A stretch of DNA of 64,000 bases from Bacteroidales bacterium. Its GTDB lineage: Bacteria; Bacteroidota; Bacteroidia; Bacteroidales; Salinivirgaceae. Location: NCBI GenBank assembly GCA_012519055.1, contig JAAYQU010000045.1, positions 62,001 through 126,000 on the forward strand, given 5' to 3'. Under the pieces are notes generated by a model, which was not told where the DNA came from, ran no database searches, and saw only the letters and a list, made by a program, of their open reading frames with translations. Below are positions 46,276 through 55,759 of the stretch, piece after piece; the stretch's first letter is position 1, and each line of letters opens with the position of its first letter. A program made the position numbers and the translations under genes.

Positions 46276-46833
46276 ATGAGTAATAAAAAGATACTACAAG
46301 CACCATTTTCAGACGAGACAATACGTTCACTTCGCGCCGGTGATATGGTCTATATTTCGGGTACGATTTATACAGCTCGCGATGCCGCACACAAACGACT
46401 ATATGAAATGCTTCAGCGTGGAGAACCAATGCCTTTCGATTTTACAGGACAGGTTGTATATTACGCAGGTCCGGCACCTGCTAAGCCCGGGAAACCAATT
46501 GGTTCTGTTGGTCCCACTACTGGCGGAAGAATGGATGCATATTCACCTACACTTATAGCCGAGGGACTAAAAGTTATGATAGGGAAAGGTACACGTAGTG
46601 CAGAAGTTATTGAAGCAATGAAAACCTACACAGGGGTTTACTTTGCCGCTATCGGCGGAGCCGCTGCACTAATGGCAAAATGTGTTCTAAGTGCAGAAGT
46701 TATCGCATTCGACGATTTGGGAACCGAAGCAATACGTAAACTGCAAGTTAAGGAACTGCCTGTTGTTGTAGCGGTCGATTCCGAGGGAAACGATGTTTAC
46801 AAAATGGCAATTAGCAACTATCAAGTTAAATAA
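46276..46833 (+). CDS. Class I fumarase-type hydratase, beta subunit (probable mesaconase)
   Basis: The 185-aa product is the C-terminal swivelling domain of class I fumarases, made as a separate chain. Typical segments are GDMVYISGTIYTARDAAHKR, GPAPAKPGKPIGSVGPTTGGRMD, MIGKGTRS and AAIGGAAALMAKCV. It follows the alpha gene by 47 bp and closes the cluster. With the alpha subunit it should convert mesaconate to citramalate, although ordinary fumarase activity is equally possible biochemically. Confidence 0.92.
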   Translation: MSNKKILQAPFSDETIRSLRAGDMVYISGTIYTARDAAHKRLYEMLQRGEPMPFDFTGQVVYYAGPAPAKPGKPIGSVGPTTGGRMDAYSPTLIAEGLKVMIGKGTRSAEVIEAMKTYTGVYFAAIGGAAALMAKCVLSAEVIAFDDLGTEAIRKLQVKELPVVVAVDSEGNDVYKMAISNYQVK

Positions 46834-47090
46834 CGAACGTATGGCGGTGTCTCATAATTGCCCAACTACTGCCTTACTTCGATATTCGGGTTCAGTCACG
46901 TACTTCGGGTACCCTCCTTCGCCCGCAATTTCAGTGCCTTGTATTTGGACACTTTTGAGCCACCTTATCACTTTTTTGTTAAATATTACTTTTGAAATAG
47001 CCTCATTATAACGATGTTCTCAACACAATTGACTGATTATTAATATGTTGTTTTGATGTGCTTCAATCAAATATAAAATGCAAAAAAAAA
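46834..47090. other. Intergenic region between convergent operons, with a long imperfect palindrome
   Basis: No gene is supported here. From 46843 to about 46964 the sequence forms an imperfect inverted repeat: the left side (GGCGG, then CTCATAATTGCCCAA and CTGCCTT) is roughly matched by the reverse complement of the right side (AAGGCAC region, TTGGACAC, GAGCCACC), with a GTACTTCGGGTAC turn near the middle. It is more GC-rich than its surroundings and starts 10 bp after the hydratase stop. It may be a dispersed intergenic repeat or a structured 3' end. The rest, to 47090, is AT-rich and featureless. Confidence 0.45.
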
Positions 47091-47115
47091 GGCTGTCTAA
47101 AAAACAAAGACAGCC
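47091..47115 (-). terminator. Terminator of tyrosine phenol-lyase
   Basis: An 8-bp perfect stem (GGCTGTCT at 47091-47098 with AGACAGCC at 47108-47115) has a 9-nt loop and is followed on the minus strand by nine T residues. It lies 26 bp after the stop of the tpl gene. Confidence 0.9.
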
Positions 47116-47141
47116 TATTTTTTATTTAAAATCGTATAAGA

Positions 47142-48551
<1,410 letters not shown>

Positions 48552-48560
48552 TTAATTGCG

Positions 48561-48591
48561 CGAAGTTACATTAAAATGCTTTATTTTCAAA
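48561..48591 (-). promoter_or_regulatory. Promoter of tyrosine phenol-lyase
   Basis: On the minus strand TTTG (48591-48588) is followed after exactly 19 bp by TAACTTCG (48568-48561), one base from the TAnnTTTG consensus. The start codon lies about 40 bp downstream of the -7 box. Confidence 0.7.
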
Positions 48592-48790
48592 GTAAAAACA
48601 GATATTTTTATATAGCTAAGTTTAGTGCTGAAACTAGTATATAATAATAAAGTACGAGAATTGTGTAAAACCAAAGACTGACAAAACAATGAGAATGAAA
48701 TAGATGACTTTATTTTGTTAATCTATGAATAACAAGGTTTTAACTTGCAAGGGTTATGACAATTTTGCGAAGAAAAGAACAGGTGTGTTT

Positions 48791-49243
48791 TTACAATTTT
48801 TTCTGACACTCTTTGCAAATACCATGAAAGTACATTACATGCGAATTAATAATAAATTCGTATGAGTTTGATACAGAGTCTTTTATTTCATCAACTCTGG
48901 AATCGGAAAATTCGATAACCTTACCGCAACTTGTGCAAATCATGTGGTCGTGTTGTTTGTAATTAAATACACGCTCAAACTGTGTTACACCATCTCCAAA
49001 TTGATGTTTTATTAAGAGATTAGCATCAGCCATTAAATCTATAGTATTGTATATTGTGGCACGACTTACACGATAGTTTTTGTTTTTCATCTCCGAGTAG
49101 AGAGATTCAACATCAAAATGACCATTATGAGAATATATAGTATCTACAATTGCGTAGCGTTCTTGTGTTTTACGATAGCCATTGCTCTCCAAATAACTGG
49201 TGAATATATCTTTTACAATGTCTCTAGTTTCCTTGTTTTCCAT
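48791..49243 (-). CDS. Fur-family transcriptional regulator
   Basis: A 150-aa regulator of the Fur/PerR superfamily. The winged helix covers residues about 15-85 (YRKTQERYAIVDTIY, then VSRATIYNTIDLMADANLL). The metal-sensing part has QHDHMICTSCGKVIEF with one CxxC zinc pair and HGICKECQ with the second. The exact metal or peroxide specificity cannot be read. I chose the ATG at 49243 over one 12 codons earlier. It stands alone; nearby genes do not reveal its targets. Confidence 0.93.
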   Translation of the reverse strand: MENKETRDIVKDIFTSYLESNGYRKTQERYAIVDTIYSHNGHFDVESLYSEMKNKNYRVSRATIYNTIDLMADANLLIKHQFGDGVTQFERVFNYKQHDHMICTSCGKVIEFSDSRVDEIKDSVSNSYEFIINSHVMYFHGICKECQKKL

Positions 49244-49433
49244 AACTATTGTAGTATGACGTATTTGCAAAAATAACATTTATTATTTAAAAAAACGGCT
49301 AAAATACTGTAATCTAGTTGCAAGTGCTATATTTTCCATAAATTCACTACATTGATGAATATATAGGTGCATTGTTTATAATTCGTCTGTTTTGTTACTT
49401 TTAAACAAAAATAGACGCAAAAAGTTCAGTTTT

Positions 49434-50651
49434 TCAAATTATTAAACAGCAGTCGCCGTAGCTTAGAAATCTGAAGTTACGCTCAAGAGCAAAACTATAC
49501 ATTTGTCTCCAGTTTTCACCAACAAACGAAGCTAAAAGCAGTAACAGTGTGCTTTTGGGTTGATGAAAATTAGTAATCAGGCGGTTTGTCAATTTACACT
49601 TATATCCGGGAACGATAATTATTGATGTGCTTGCCTGAATATGCGTAAACTTATTGGTTTCTAAATACTCCAAAATAGCATTAAGTGATTCTTCTGTATT
49701 ATATAAGTTCTCTTTTTCGTAAGGCTCCCACTGTTCAATATTAAAATGATTATTGGCAGGTGTTTTTCCGCTTAGTATTTGACAGCCAATGTAGTATAAA
49801 CTCTCGAGCGTTCTTGTGGTTGTAGTGCCAACAGCTGTAATATTACCAATATGTTGTTTTAGATTTTTTATTGTCTCATTAGAGAGAGTAAAAAATTCGG
49901 AATGCATTGTGTGGTCGTGAATAGTATCCCCTGACATGGCTTTAAAAGTACCAGCACCTACATGTAGAGTAACTTTATCAAGGGAAATTTTTCTCTCTCT
50001 TAGCGATTGCAACACACTGTCTGTAAAATGCAATCCTGCAGTTGGAGCAGCAACTGACCCTAATATCTTCCCAAAAATTGTTTGATAAGTTAACTTGTCA
50101 ATATCTTCGCTTTCTCTGTTTAAATAGGGAGGAATAGGTATTTTCCCGGCATGGTCAAGTAGCTCTCCAAATGCGTATTCTCCCGGCCAACGAAATTCAA
50201 CAATATTGTATCCTTCACATCTCTCAATTAGTTCAGCTTCTATGTAAATTTGCTTGCTGTCAATTTCTAATTTTGAAGTAATAGTGCAGCTTTTCCATCT
50301 TTTTAGATTGCCTACTAAGCAGTTCCATCTACACTTTTCATTTGAAGCCAAAGCTTGGGAGAAATCTAAGTTATAACTCGGCTCGAGACAAAAAACTTCA
50401 ATCTTTGCACCATTGTTATTACGGAAAAACAGGCGTGCAGAGATTACTCTTGTGTTATTAAAGACTAACAGTGAGTTTTTAGGAAGAAATTGTGGTAAAT
50501 TTTTGAAAGTTTCTTCAGAAATTGTTCCTTTATTGTATAGCAGTAGTTTTGATTCATCGCGGTTTTTAAGAGGATATTTAGCAATCCTGTCATTCGGTAA
50601 TTCGTAATCAAACTGATTTATTTTTATATCCAAATCGTTAAGTTTATACAT
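49434..50651 (-). CDS. queA: tRNA preQ1(34) S-adenosylmethionine ribosyltransferase-isomerase
   Basis: QueA transfers and isomerises the ribosyl part of S-adenosylmethionine to preQ1 at the wobble base, making epoxyqueuosine. The 405-aa product has FDYELPNDRIAKYPLKNRDESKLL at the start, SVAAPTAGLHFTDSVL in the centre, VTLHVGAGTFKAM, HSEFFTLS, AVGTTTTRTLESL and the ending FHQPKSTLLLLLASFVG. The length is at the long end of the family, as seen in Bacteroidota. Single gene. Confidence 0.96.
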   Translation of the reverse strand: MYKLNDLDIKINQFDYELPNDRIAKYPLKNRDESKLLLYNKGTISEETFKNLPQFLPKNSLLVFNNTRVISARLFFRNNNGAKIEVFCLEPSYNLDFSQALASNEKCRWNCLVGNLKRWKSCTITSKLEIDSKQIYIEAELIERCEGYNIVEFRWPGEYAFGELLDHAGKIPIPPYLNRESEDIDKLTYQTIFGKILGSVAAPTAGLHFTDSVLQSLRERKISLDKVTLHVGAGTFKAMSGDTIHDHTMHSEFFTLSNETIKNLKQHIGNITAVGTTTTRTLESLYYIGCQILSGKTPANNHFNIEQWEPYEKENLYNTEESLNAILEYLETNKFTHIQASTSIIIVPGYKCKLTNRLITNFHQPKSTLLLLLASFVGENWRQMYSFALERNFRFLSYGDCCLII

Positions 50652-50776
50652 GATAAAAAACAGGCAAAGTGGTTATGGTTTGTGCTACCTTTTTGTATGT
50701 GTATCACAAATGTAGATTAAAAACGAATAACAAATTGCAAAAATCAGACATTTTAAATCAATATTAATACAAAAAA

Positions 50777-50802
50777 CCTCTCATATATCACAATACGAGA
50801 GG
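50777..50802 (-). terminator. Terminator of tRNA-Pro
   Basis: CCTCTC (50777-50782) pairs with GAGAGG (50797-50802) around a 14-nt loop, followed on the minus strand by six T residues. It lies 38 bp after the tRNA. Confidence 0.7.
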
Positions 50803-50840
50803 CTTTTAAATTAACATTAAAAAGTTATGAAAAAGTATTT

Positions 50841-50919
50841 TGGTCGGGATGAGAAGATTCGAACTTCCGACCCCACGCCCCCCAGACGCGTACTCTAAAC
50901 CTGACTGAGCTACATCCCG
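50841..50919 (-). tRNA. tRNA-Pro (anticodon GGG)
   Basis: The reverse strand gives an acceptor stem CGGGATG/CATCCCG, D arm GCTC/GAGT, an anticodon stem CGCGT/GCGTG with the loop CTGGGGG and anticodon GGG, and a T arm GGAAG-TTCGAAT-CTTCT. The discriminator A is followed by an encoded CCA (50843-50841), unlike tRNA-Lys in this window. Confidence 0.95.
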
Positions 50920-51028
50920 AACTTTAGGGTGCAAATGTATTAATATTTTAGCAAATTTGAAACAATTTGTACTATTATTTAGCTAATGCTGTTTATGCTT
51001 TGATATACAATCACATTACTAAAATAAA

Positions 51029-51058
51029 AAAGCGGCCTATCTGATTTTAAGCCGCTTT
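51029..51058 (-). terminator. Terminator of the membrane-protein gene
   Basis: AAAGCGGC (51029-51036) pairs with GCCGCTTT (51051-51058) around a 14-nt loop, with a T-rich tail on the minus strand. It lies 23 bp after the stop of the gene at 51081. Confidence 0.8.
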
Positions 51059-51080
51059 ATATTTTTTGCTTTATCTCAGT

Positions 51081-51674
51081 TTACTCTTCTAAAGAAGGAA
51101 TATCTTCTGTTAATTTACCGTAGAAGAATGCTTGAGCACCTAATAAAATAGGAGCAAAAACAAGGAGAACAATTATAGTTAAGATTGGATGTATTGCTCC
51201 TAAAATTCCGCTAACGATACCTAAAGCGATAAAAATTAATAGGTGTGTGAAAAACATTTTCCATTTATATCCATGTGTACATCTGTTACTTACGCTTAAT
51301 GCTTCACTGGGGTTTATACCTTTGTCTACAACAAATAGTGTTGCGAAAGAGTAAGCGTATGTCATAACCACACCAGGAAAATACATAAAAAGAAAAGCAG
51401 GAAAGAGTACAATAGACTTCAAACCTGTAACGAGAAAGAACTCGCCCATGTACTTGCGGTATTTACCGTCAAAAATTTCTAATGGAGAAATTATTGTTCC
51501 ACGACTCATTTTTGCAGGTAAAGTAACCATAGCTACTGTTGTTCCAACGTTTAGATAAGGTATCCAAATGGTTATTGCCCAAAGAATTACCGCACCTAAT
51601 AACGATAAAAAATTTTTAAAACCAAGCTTAATAGATTCAAGAAAAGCTTGCGATACTGTAAATTTTGATTCCAT
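51081..51674 (-). CDS. Integral membrane protein of unknown function
   Basis: A 197-aa protein with about five membrane helices, including LLGAVILWAITIWIPYL and a Gly/Ile-rich hairpin near the C-terminus (LLIFIALGIVSGILGAIHPIL). The gap after helix 2 (LPAKMSRGTIISPLEIFDGKYRKYM) is a conserved-looking cytosolic loop. The layout recalls membrane proteins of the DUF4013/glycerophosphodiesterase-associated kind, but I cannot assign it. Single gene between tRNA-Pro and the exopolysaccharide locus. Confidence 0.8.
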   Translation of the reverse strand: MESKFTVSQAFLESIKLGFKNFLSLLGAVILWAITIWIPYLNVGTTVAMVTLPAKMSRGTIISPLEIFDGKYRKYMGEFFLVTGLKSIVLFPAFLFMYFPGVVMTYAYSFATLFVVDKGINPSEALSVSNRCTHGYKWKMFFTHLLIFIALGIVSGILGAIHPILTIIVLLVFAPILLGAQAFFYGKLTEDIPSLEE

Positions 51675-51871
51675 AATCTGTATTGTTTTTAGTTTAACGT
51701 CATAAAGATAATAAATTAAAACATATGCATTTGTTAACGATTTGTTAACAAACTGTTAATGGTTTTAAGTTGGTTAAATAATTTCCACTGCAATAAGTTA
51801 AAACCAATCATTTTCTTTTGCCTATATTTGTAGCTCTATACGCAATTAAGGTATATTACTATCAAATAAAC

Positions 51872-53740
51872 ATGTCAGGTTTTACTGGAGTCCATTTTTT
51901 GAATAATACGTCGCAAACAGAGATAACTAATAAAGAGTCATCGGTTTTTGAATTTCCTTTTCAAAAAGAAATTCAAAACTATAATGGAAAATTTACGGTA
52001 TCGTGTAGACTTTCGGCAAATTGTGCACACAATGAAATCAAGCCTTATATTGATATTACTGAAAGATATACAGTTTTTTTTTACGGTAATTTATACAATA
52101 TACATGATTGTCGCAAATATCTCGAAAACAATTCTGTAGTTATTAAATCAAATGATATTCGTGAAATTGTTCTGGGTTTATATATATTAAGGGGTATAAA
52201 GGGTTTTGAGATAATAAATGGCTGTTTTTCATTATCAATTTATGATAAAATATCCGATACATTAATTTTATCCCGCGATCGTTATGGCAAAAAGAATCTT
52301 TACTATTACTCAGATAACCAAAAGTTGATATTTGCCACAAGTATCGAACATATTCTAAAATATAAAATTGATAAGTCAATAAATCACAGTGCTTTATACG
52401 GTTATTTTATTCATAACTATAATCCATCTCACGAAACTATTATAAGAGGTGTAAATAAATTAAAACCTGGATACGCAATTATATCGCAAAATAGTGATAT
52501 TGAGATAAAACAATGGTATACTTTGCCTGAAACAAATACCAGCCAAGAATCATATGAAAGTGCTGTTAGTCATTTAGAAAGGATAATAGATGATGCTGTT
52601 AAAATTCGCTTAGAGGGAGAAAATAAGATAGGTTGCTTTCTTAGTGGAGGTATTGATTCTTCAGTAGTTACGGCTATAGCGTCAAGGTACAAATCAGATT
52701 TGAAGACTTTTAATATTGGCTTTCCCGATCATCCCTTTTTCGATGAGACAAAGTGGGCTTTGATAGCTGCAAGACATCTTAAAACTGATCACCACACAAT
52801 TGAAGTAACAGAAAATCATTTATTAGAAAATTTGCCAGATGTTCTTGATAGCTTTGATGAGCCTTTTGCTGACAGTAGTGTTGTATTACTATATATTTTA
52901 GCCCGAGAAGCAAAAAAAGAGATAGATACAGTTTTAACAGGAGACGGTGCTGACGAGATTTTTGGGGGATATAGAAAGCATTTAGCTCATTATAAAGTAG
53001 CTAAATTGCATAAATATAGGTTGTTAGCAAAAGCGATGTTGCCATTTTTTAGTTTTATCCCACAAACACGTAAAGGCAAAATAAGCGATAAAGCTAGACA
53101 ATTGGCAAAATTTTTGGAAGGTCTGTCGTTAACTCCGTCTGAGCGTTATGTTCAATGGGCATCAATATCATCACGAAAAGATATAAATAAGCTTATGTAT
53201 AATCCAGTTGAAAATACTGATTACTACACTTTTGTAAAACAATTAACTGATATACTGAATAAAAACGACTTGATAGGTGAAATAACAAAAGCAGATATAC
53301 AATTGGTTCTACATGGCGATATGCTTCAAAAATTAAATTTTGGATTATCTCCGCATGCTTTAAATGCTCGTTCTCCATTTATTGATTATCGGGTTGTTGA
53401 TTATGCTTTGTCATTGCCTGATTGCTACAAAGTTTATGGTAATTTTAGAAAAAGAATTTTGCAAGACAGTTTTAAAAAATATCTTCCCGAAGAGTTGTTT
53501 ACAAGGCCCAAAAAAGGTTTTGAATTACCTTTACAATCACTACTAAGTGGAGAAATCTTTGAAAAAATAGATAAAGAGTATTTAAACAAGGATTTCGTTG
53601 CAGAACAAGGCTTATTTGATTTTAAATATACAGAGGATTTAAAGAAGAAACTATTTAAGCCAAATGTAGGAGATACTCCTGCAAAAATTTGGGCTTTGGT
53701 GGTATTTCAACATTGGTATAAAAAGCATTTAGAGATATAG
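51872..53740 (+). CDS. Asparagine-synthase-like protein with Cys2 replaced by Ser
   Basis: The 622-aa product has the AsnB layout: an N-terminal Ntn-type glutaminase-like domain (about residues 1-195) and a C-terminal synthetase domain with the PP-loop FLSGGIDSSVV, FADSSVVLLYILAR and VLTGDGADEIFGGYRKH. The synthetase half looks intact. In active glutaminase domains the chain starts Met-Cys; here it starts MSGF, so the nucleophile is Ser, and the usual RGPD motif is missing. It may use free ammonia or amidate another substrate. A TATATTTG -7 box at 51823-51830 supports the ATG used. First gene of the exopolysaccharide locus, 2 bp before a glycosyltransferase. Confidence 0.9.
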   Translation: MSGFTGVHFLNNTSQTEITNKESSVFEFPFQKEIQNYNGKFTVSCRLSANCAHNEIKPYIDITERYTVFFYGNLYNIHDCRKYLENNSVVIKSNDIREIVLGLYILRGIKGFEIINGCFSLSIYDKISDTLILSRDRYGKKNLYYYSDNQKLIFATSIEHILKYKIDKSINHSALYGYFIHNYNPSHETIIRGVNKLKPGYAIISQNSDIEIKQWYTLPETNTSQESYESAVSHLERIIDDAVKIRLEGENKIGCFLSGGIDSSVVTAIASRYKSDLKTFNIGFPDHPFFDETKWALIAARHLKTDHHTIEVTENHLLENLPDVLDSFDEPFADSSVVLLYILAREAKKEIDTVLTGDGADEIFGGYRKHLAHYKVAKLHKYRLLAKAMLPFFSFIPQTRKGKISDKARQLAKFLEGLSLTPSERYVQWASISSRKDINKLMYNPVENTDYYTFVKQLTDILNKNDLIGEITKADIQLVLHGDMLQKLNFGLSPHALNARSPFIDYRVVDYALSLPDCYKVYGNFRKRILQDSFKKYLPEELFTRPKKGFELPLQSLLSGEIFEKIDKEYLNKDFVAEQGLFDFKYTEDLKKKLFKPNVGDTPAKIWALVVFQHWYKKHLEI

Positions 53741-53742
53741 CT

Positions 53743-54945
53743 ATGTATAAAGTTCTCAGAATAATTAATCGGTTTAATTTAGGAGGTCCTACGTATAATG
53801 CAGGTTATTTGACAAAATATTTGCCCGATAATTTTGAGACAAAACTTATTGGCGGTCCTAATGAAAAAAGTGAGGCAGATAGTCTGTTTATTTTGGAAAG
53901 CATAGGAGTAAAGGGACACGTTATTGAAGAGATGAGACGTTCTATAAATCCCTTAAATGACTTGCGAGCCTTTAGAAAAATATTAAAAATAATAAAGAAT
54001 TATAAACCCGATATAGTTCACACCCATGCATCAAAAGCGGGAACGTTGGGTCGTTTAGCTGCTTGGTTTTCAGGAGTTCCTGTTATTGTACACACGTACC
54101 ATGGGCATGTTTTTCATAGCTATTTTTCTGCGTTTAAAACATTCATATTTAAAACAATAGAGCGTTTATTAGCCAGAAAAAGTAGTGCAATTGTTGTTAT
54201 AAGTCAGTTGCAAAAAGAGGAATTATGCTATAAGTTTAAGATTATACCAGAAAATAAAGCGCATATAATACCTTTAGGTTTCGATTTAAGCCGGTTTTCT
54301 ATAAATCAGGCAGAAAAAAGAGTGGCTTTCAGGTCGCATTACGAAATTCATGATAACGAAATTTTAGTTGTAATAGTTGGAAGATTGGCACCTGTAAAAA
54401 ACCACGATATGTTTTTGAAAGTGGTTAAAAGTATCAAGGATAGTAATTCCACAAACAATTTTCGGTTTATGATTGTAGGAGATGGAGAAACACGTAAGCA
54501 TTTGGAATATACAGCTTTAACGATGGGGCTTTCAATATCAACACCCGAAGAGCATATAAAAAACTCTGATATAATTTTCACGTCGTGGATTAAAGAAATT
54601 GAAAACGTTTATTCAGCAGCAGATATTTCAGTTTTAACTTCGTTGAATGAAGGAACTCCCGTAAGCTTAATAGAGTCTCTAGCAGCTGGAGTACCAGTTG
54701 TTTCAACAAATGTTGGCGGTATTGCCGATTTTATTACTGACGGCATTCATGGTTTTTTAACAGATACCGATCAAATAGAGCTATTTGCGCAACGAGTTAA
54801 TGATCTTGCCGGCAATGCTGAAAAACGTAAACAAATGGCAGAAAAGGGTAGAGAGCAGGTACTTAAAATATTCGATTTAAAACGTCTTGTGACCGATGTG
54901 ACAAATCTATACACCAATCTACTATCTAAACAGATTAAAAAGTAA
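53743..54945 (+). CDS. Family 4 glycosyltransferase
   Basis: A 400-aa GT-B enzyme. The N-terminal domain has NRFNLGGPTYNAGYL and HTHASKAGTLGRLAA, and the C-terminal domain VVIVGRLAPVKNHDMFL, MIVGDGETRKHL and the GT4 signature LNEGTPVSLIESLAAGVPVVST with the two glutamates seven residues apart. It should add one sugar from a nucleotide donor to a lipid-linked chain on the cytosolic face. The sugar is unknown. It follows the asparagine-synthase-like gene by 2 bp. Confidence 0.94.
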   Translation: MYKVLRIINRFNLGGPTYNAGYLTKYLPDNFETKLIGGPNEKSEADSLFILESIGVKGHVIEEMRRSINPLNDLRAFRKILKIIKNYKPDIVHTHASKAGTLGRLAAWFSGVPVIVHTYHGHVFHSYFSAFKTFIFKTIERLLARKSSAIVVISQLQKEELCYKFKIIPENKAHIIPLGFDLSRFSINQAEKRVAFRSHYEIHDNEILVVIVGRLAPVKNHDMFLKVVKSIKDSNSTNNFRFMIVGDGETRKHLEYTALTMGLSISTPEEHIKNSDIIFTSWIKEIENVYSAADISVLTSLNEGTPVSLIESLAAGVPVVSTNVGGIADFITDGIHGFLTDTDQIELFAQRVNDLAGNAEKRKQMAEKGREQVLKIFDLKRLVTDVTNLYTNLLSKQIKK

Positions 54946-54991
54946 GCAGTTTGGACAAATAGAGTTATCTTTGGAGAAAATATATTTTATC

Positions 54992-55759
54992 ATGAGAATT
55001 AAGACCCTGTATCATACTATAATTTTAATTGTTGCTATCGTTTTCTTTCAAAGTTGTAAGTTATTGCAACCAAATAAAATGCTTTCAACACCTTCAGATT
55101 TTCAGTATTCGGAGTTTAAAACGTCTGAAGTTGAGTATAGGATAAAACCGTATGATAAAATTAGAATCAGTGTTTCTACAAACGATGGATACAGAATGAT
55201 TGCTATAACTGAAGGTGTAAACATTCAAAATATAAAAGGCGAGATGGATTTTATGGTTGAATTTGATGGTATGGTAAAGCTGCCCACGATTGGTAGAGTT
55301 GATATCGCGGGTCAGACAATTCGTGAAGCTGAGCAGTCGCTAGAAAAACTATATGCTGAACATTATCAAAATCCGTTTGTTCTTTTACAAGTGGTTAATC
55401 GTCGTGTTTATGTCTTTAAAAGCGGGGGGAAAATAGGAACCGTAGTAACAATCCCCGAAGATAACCTTACCTTACTCGAAGCAATTGCTCAATCAGGAGG
55501 ACTTAGTGATACAGACAAAGCATATCAGATAAAACTTATCAGAGGAAACCCAGCTGAAGAGCCACAAGTTTTTTTGTATAATATCAGAGAGTTAAGTGAG
55601 CTTAAAGGGACTAATTTGCAGTTGGAAGCAAATGATATAATACATATTGAAAGCCGACCAAGATATGGAACACGTGTGTTAAACGAATTGACACCATATT
55701 TTGCATTAATATCTACAATAACTTCAGTATTACTTCTTGTTAAATTTTACACAAAATGA
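54992..55759 (+). CDS. Wza-like polysaccharide export lipoprotein
   Basis: A 255-aa outer-membrane lipoprotein. The signal peptide ends in a lipobox FQSC with Cys at residue 22. The poly-export domain contains EYRIKPYDKIRISVS and FMVEFDGMVKLPTIGRV, followed by a SLBB domain (VYVFKSGGKIGTVVTIPEDN). A C-terminal hydrophobic helix could cross the outer membrane, as in Wza. I start at the ATG giving MRIKTLY; the longer TTG form adds seven residues. It overlaps the next gene by 4 bp. Confidence 0.92.
   Translation: MRIKTLYHTIILIVAIVFFQSCKLLQPNKMLSTPSDFQYSEFKTSEVEYRIKPYDKIRISVSTNDGYRMIAITEGVNIQNIKGEMDFMVEFDGMVKLPTIGRVDIAGQTIREAEQSLEKLYAEHYQNPFVLLQVVNRRVYVFKSGGKIGTVVTIPEDNLTLLEAIAQSGGLSDTDKAYQIKLIRGNPAEEPQVFLYNIRELSELKGTNLQLEANDIIHIESRPRYGTRVLNELTPYFALISTITSVLLLVKFYTK

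Noticed and set aside
45386-46833. Plain fumarase of the citric acid cycle
   Set aside because: The sequence alone fits fumarase as well as mesaconase, but the position at the end of the methylaspartate cluster favours mesaconase. The call is kept as probable only.
46793-47011. 72-aa plus-strand open frame at the end of the glutamate operon
   Set aside because: It begins inside the hydratase beta gene and runs through an imperfect palindrome. The product is low-complexity and has no start context.
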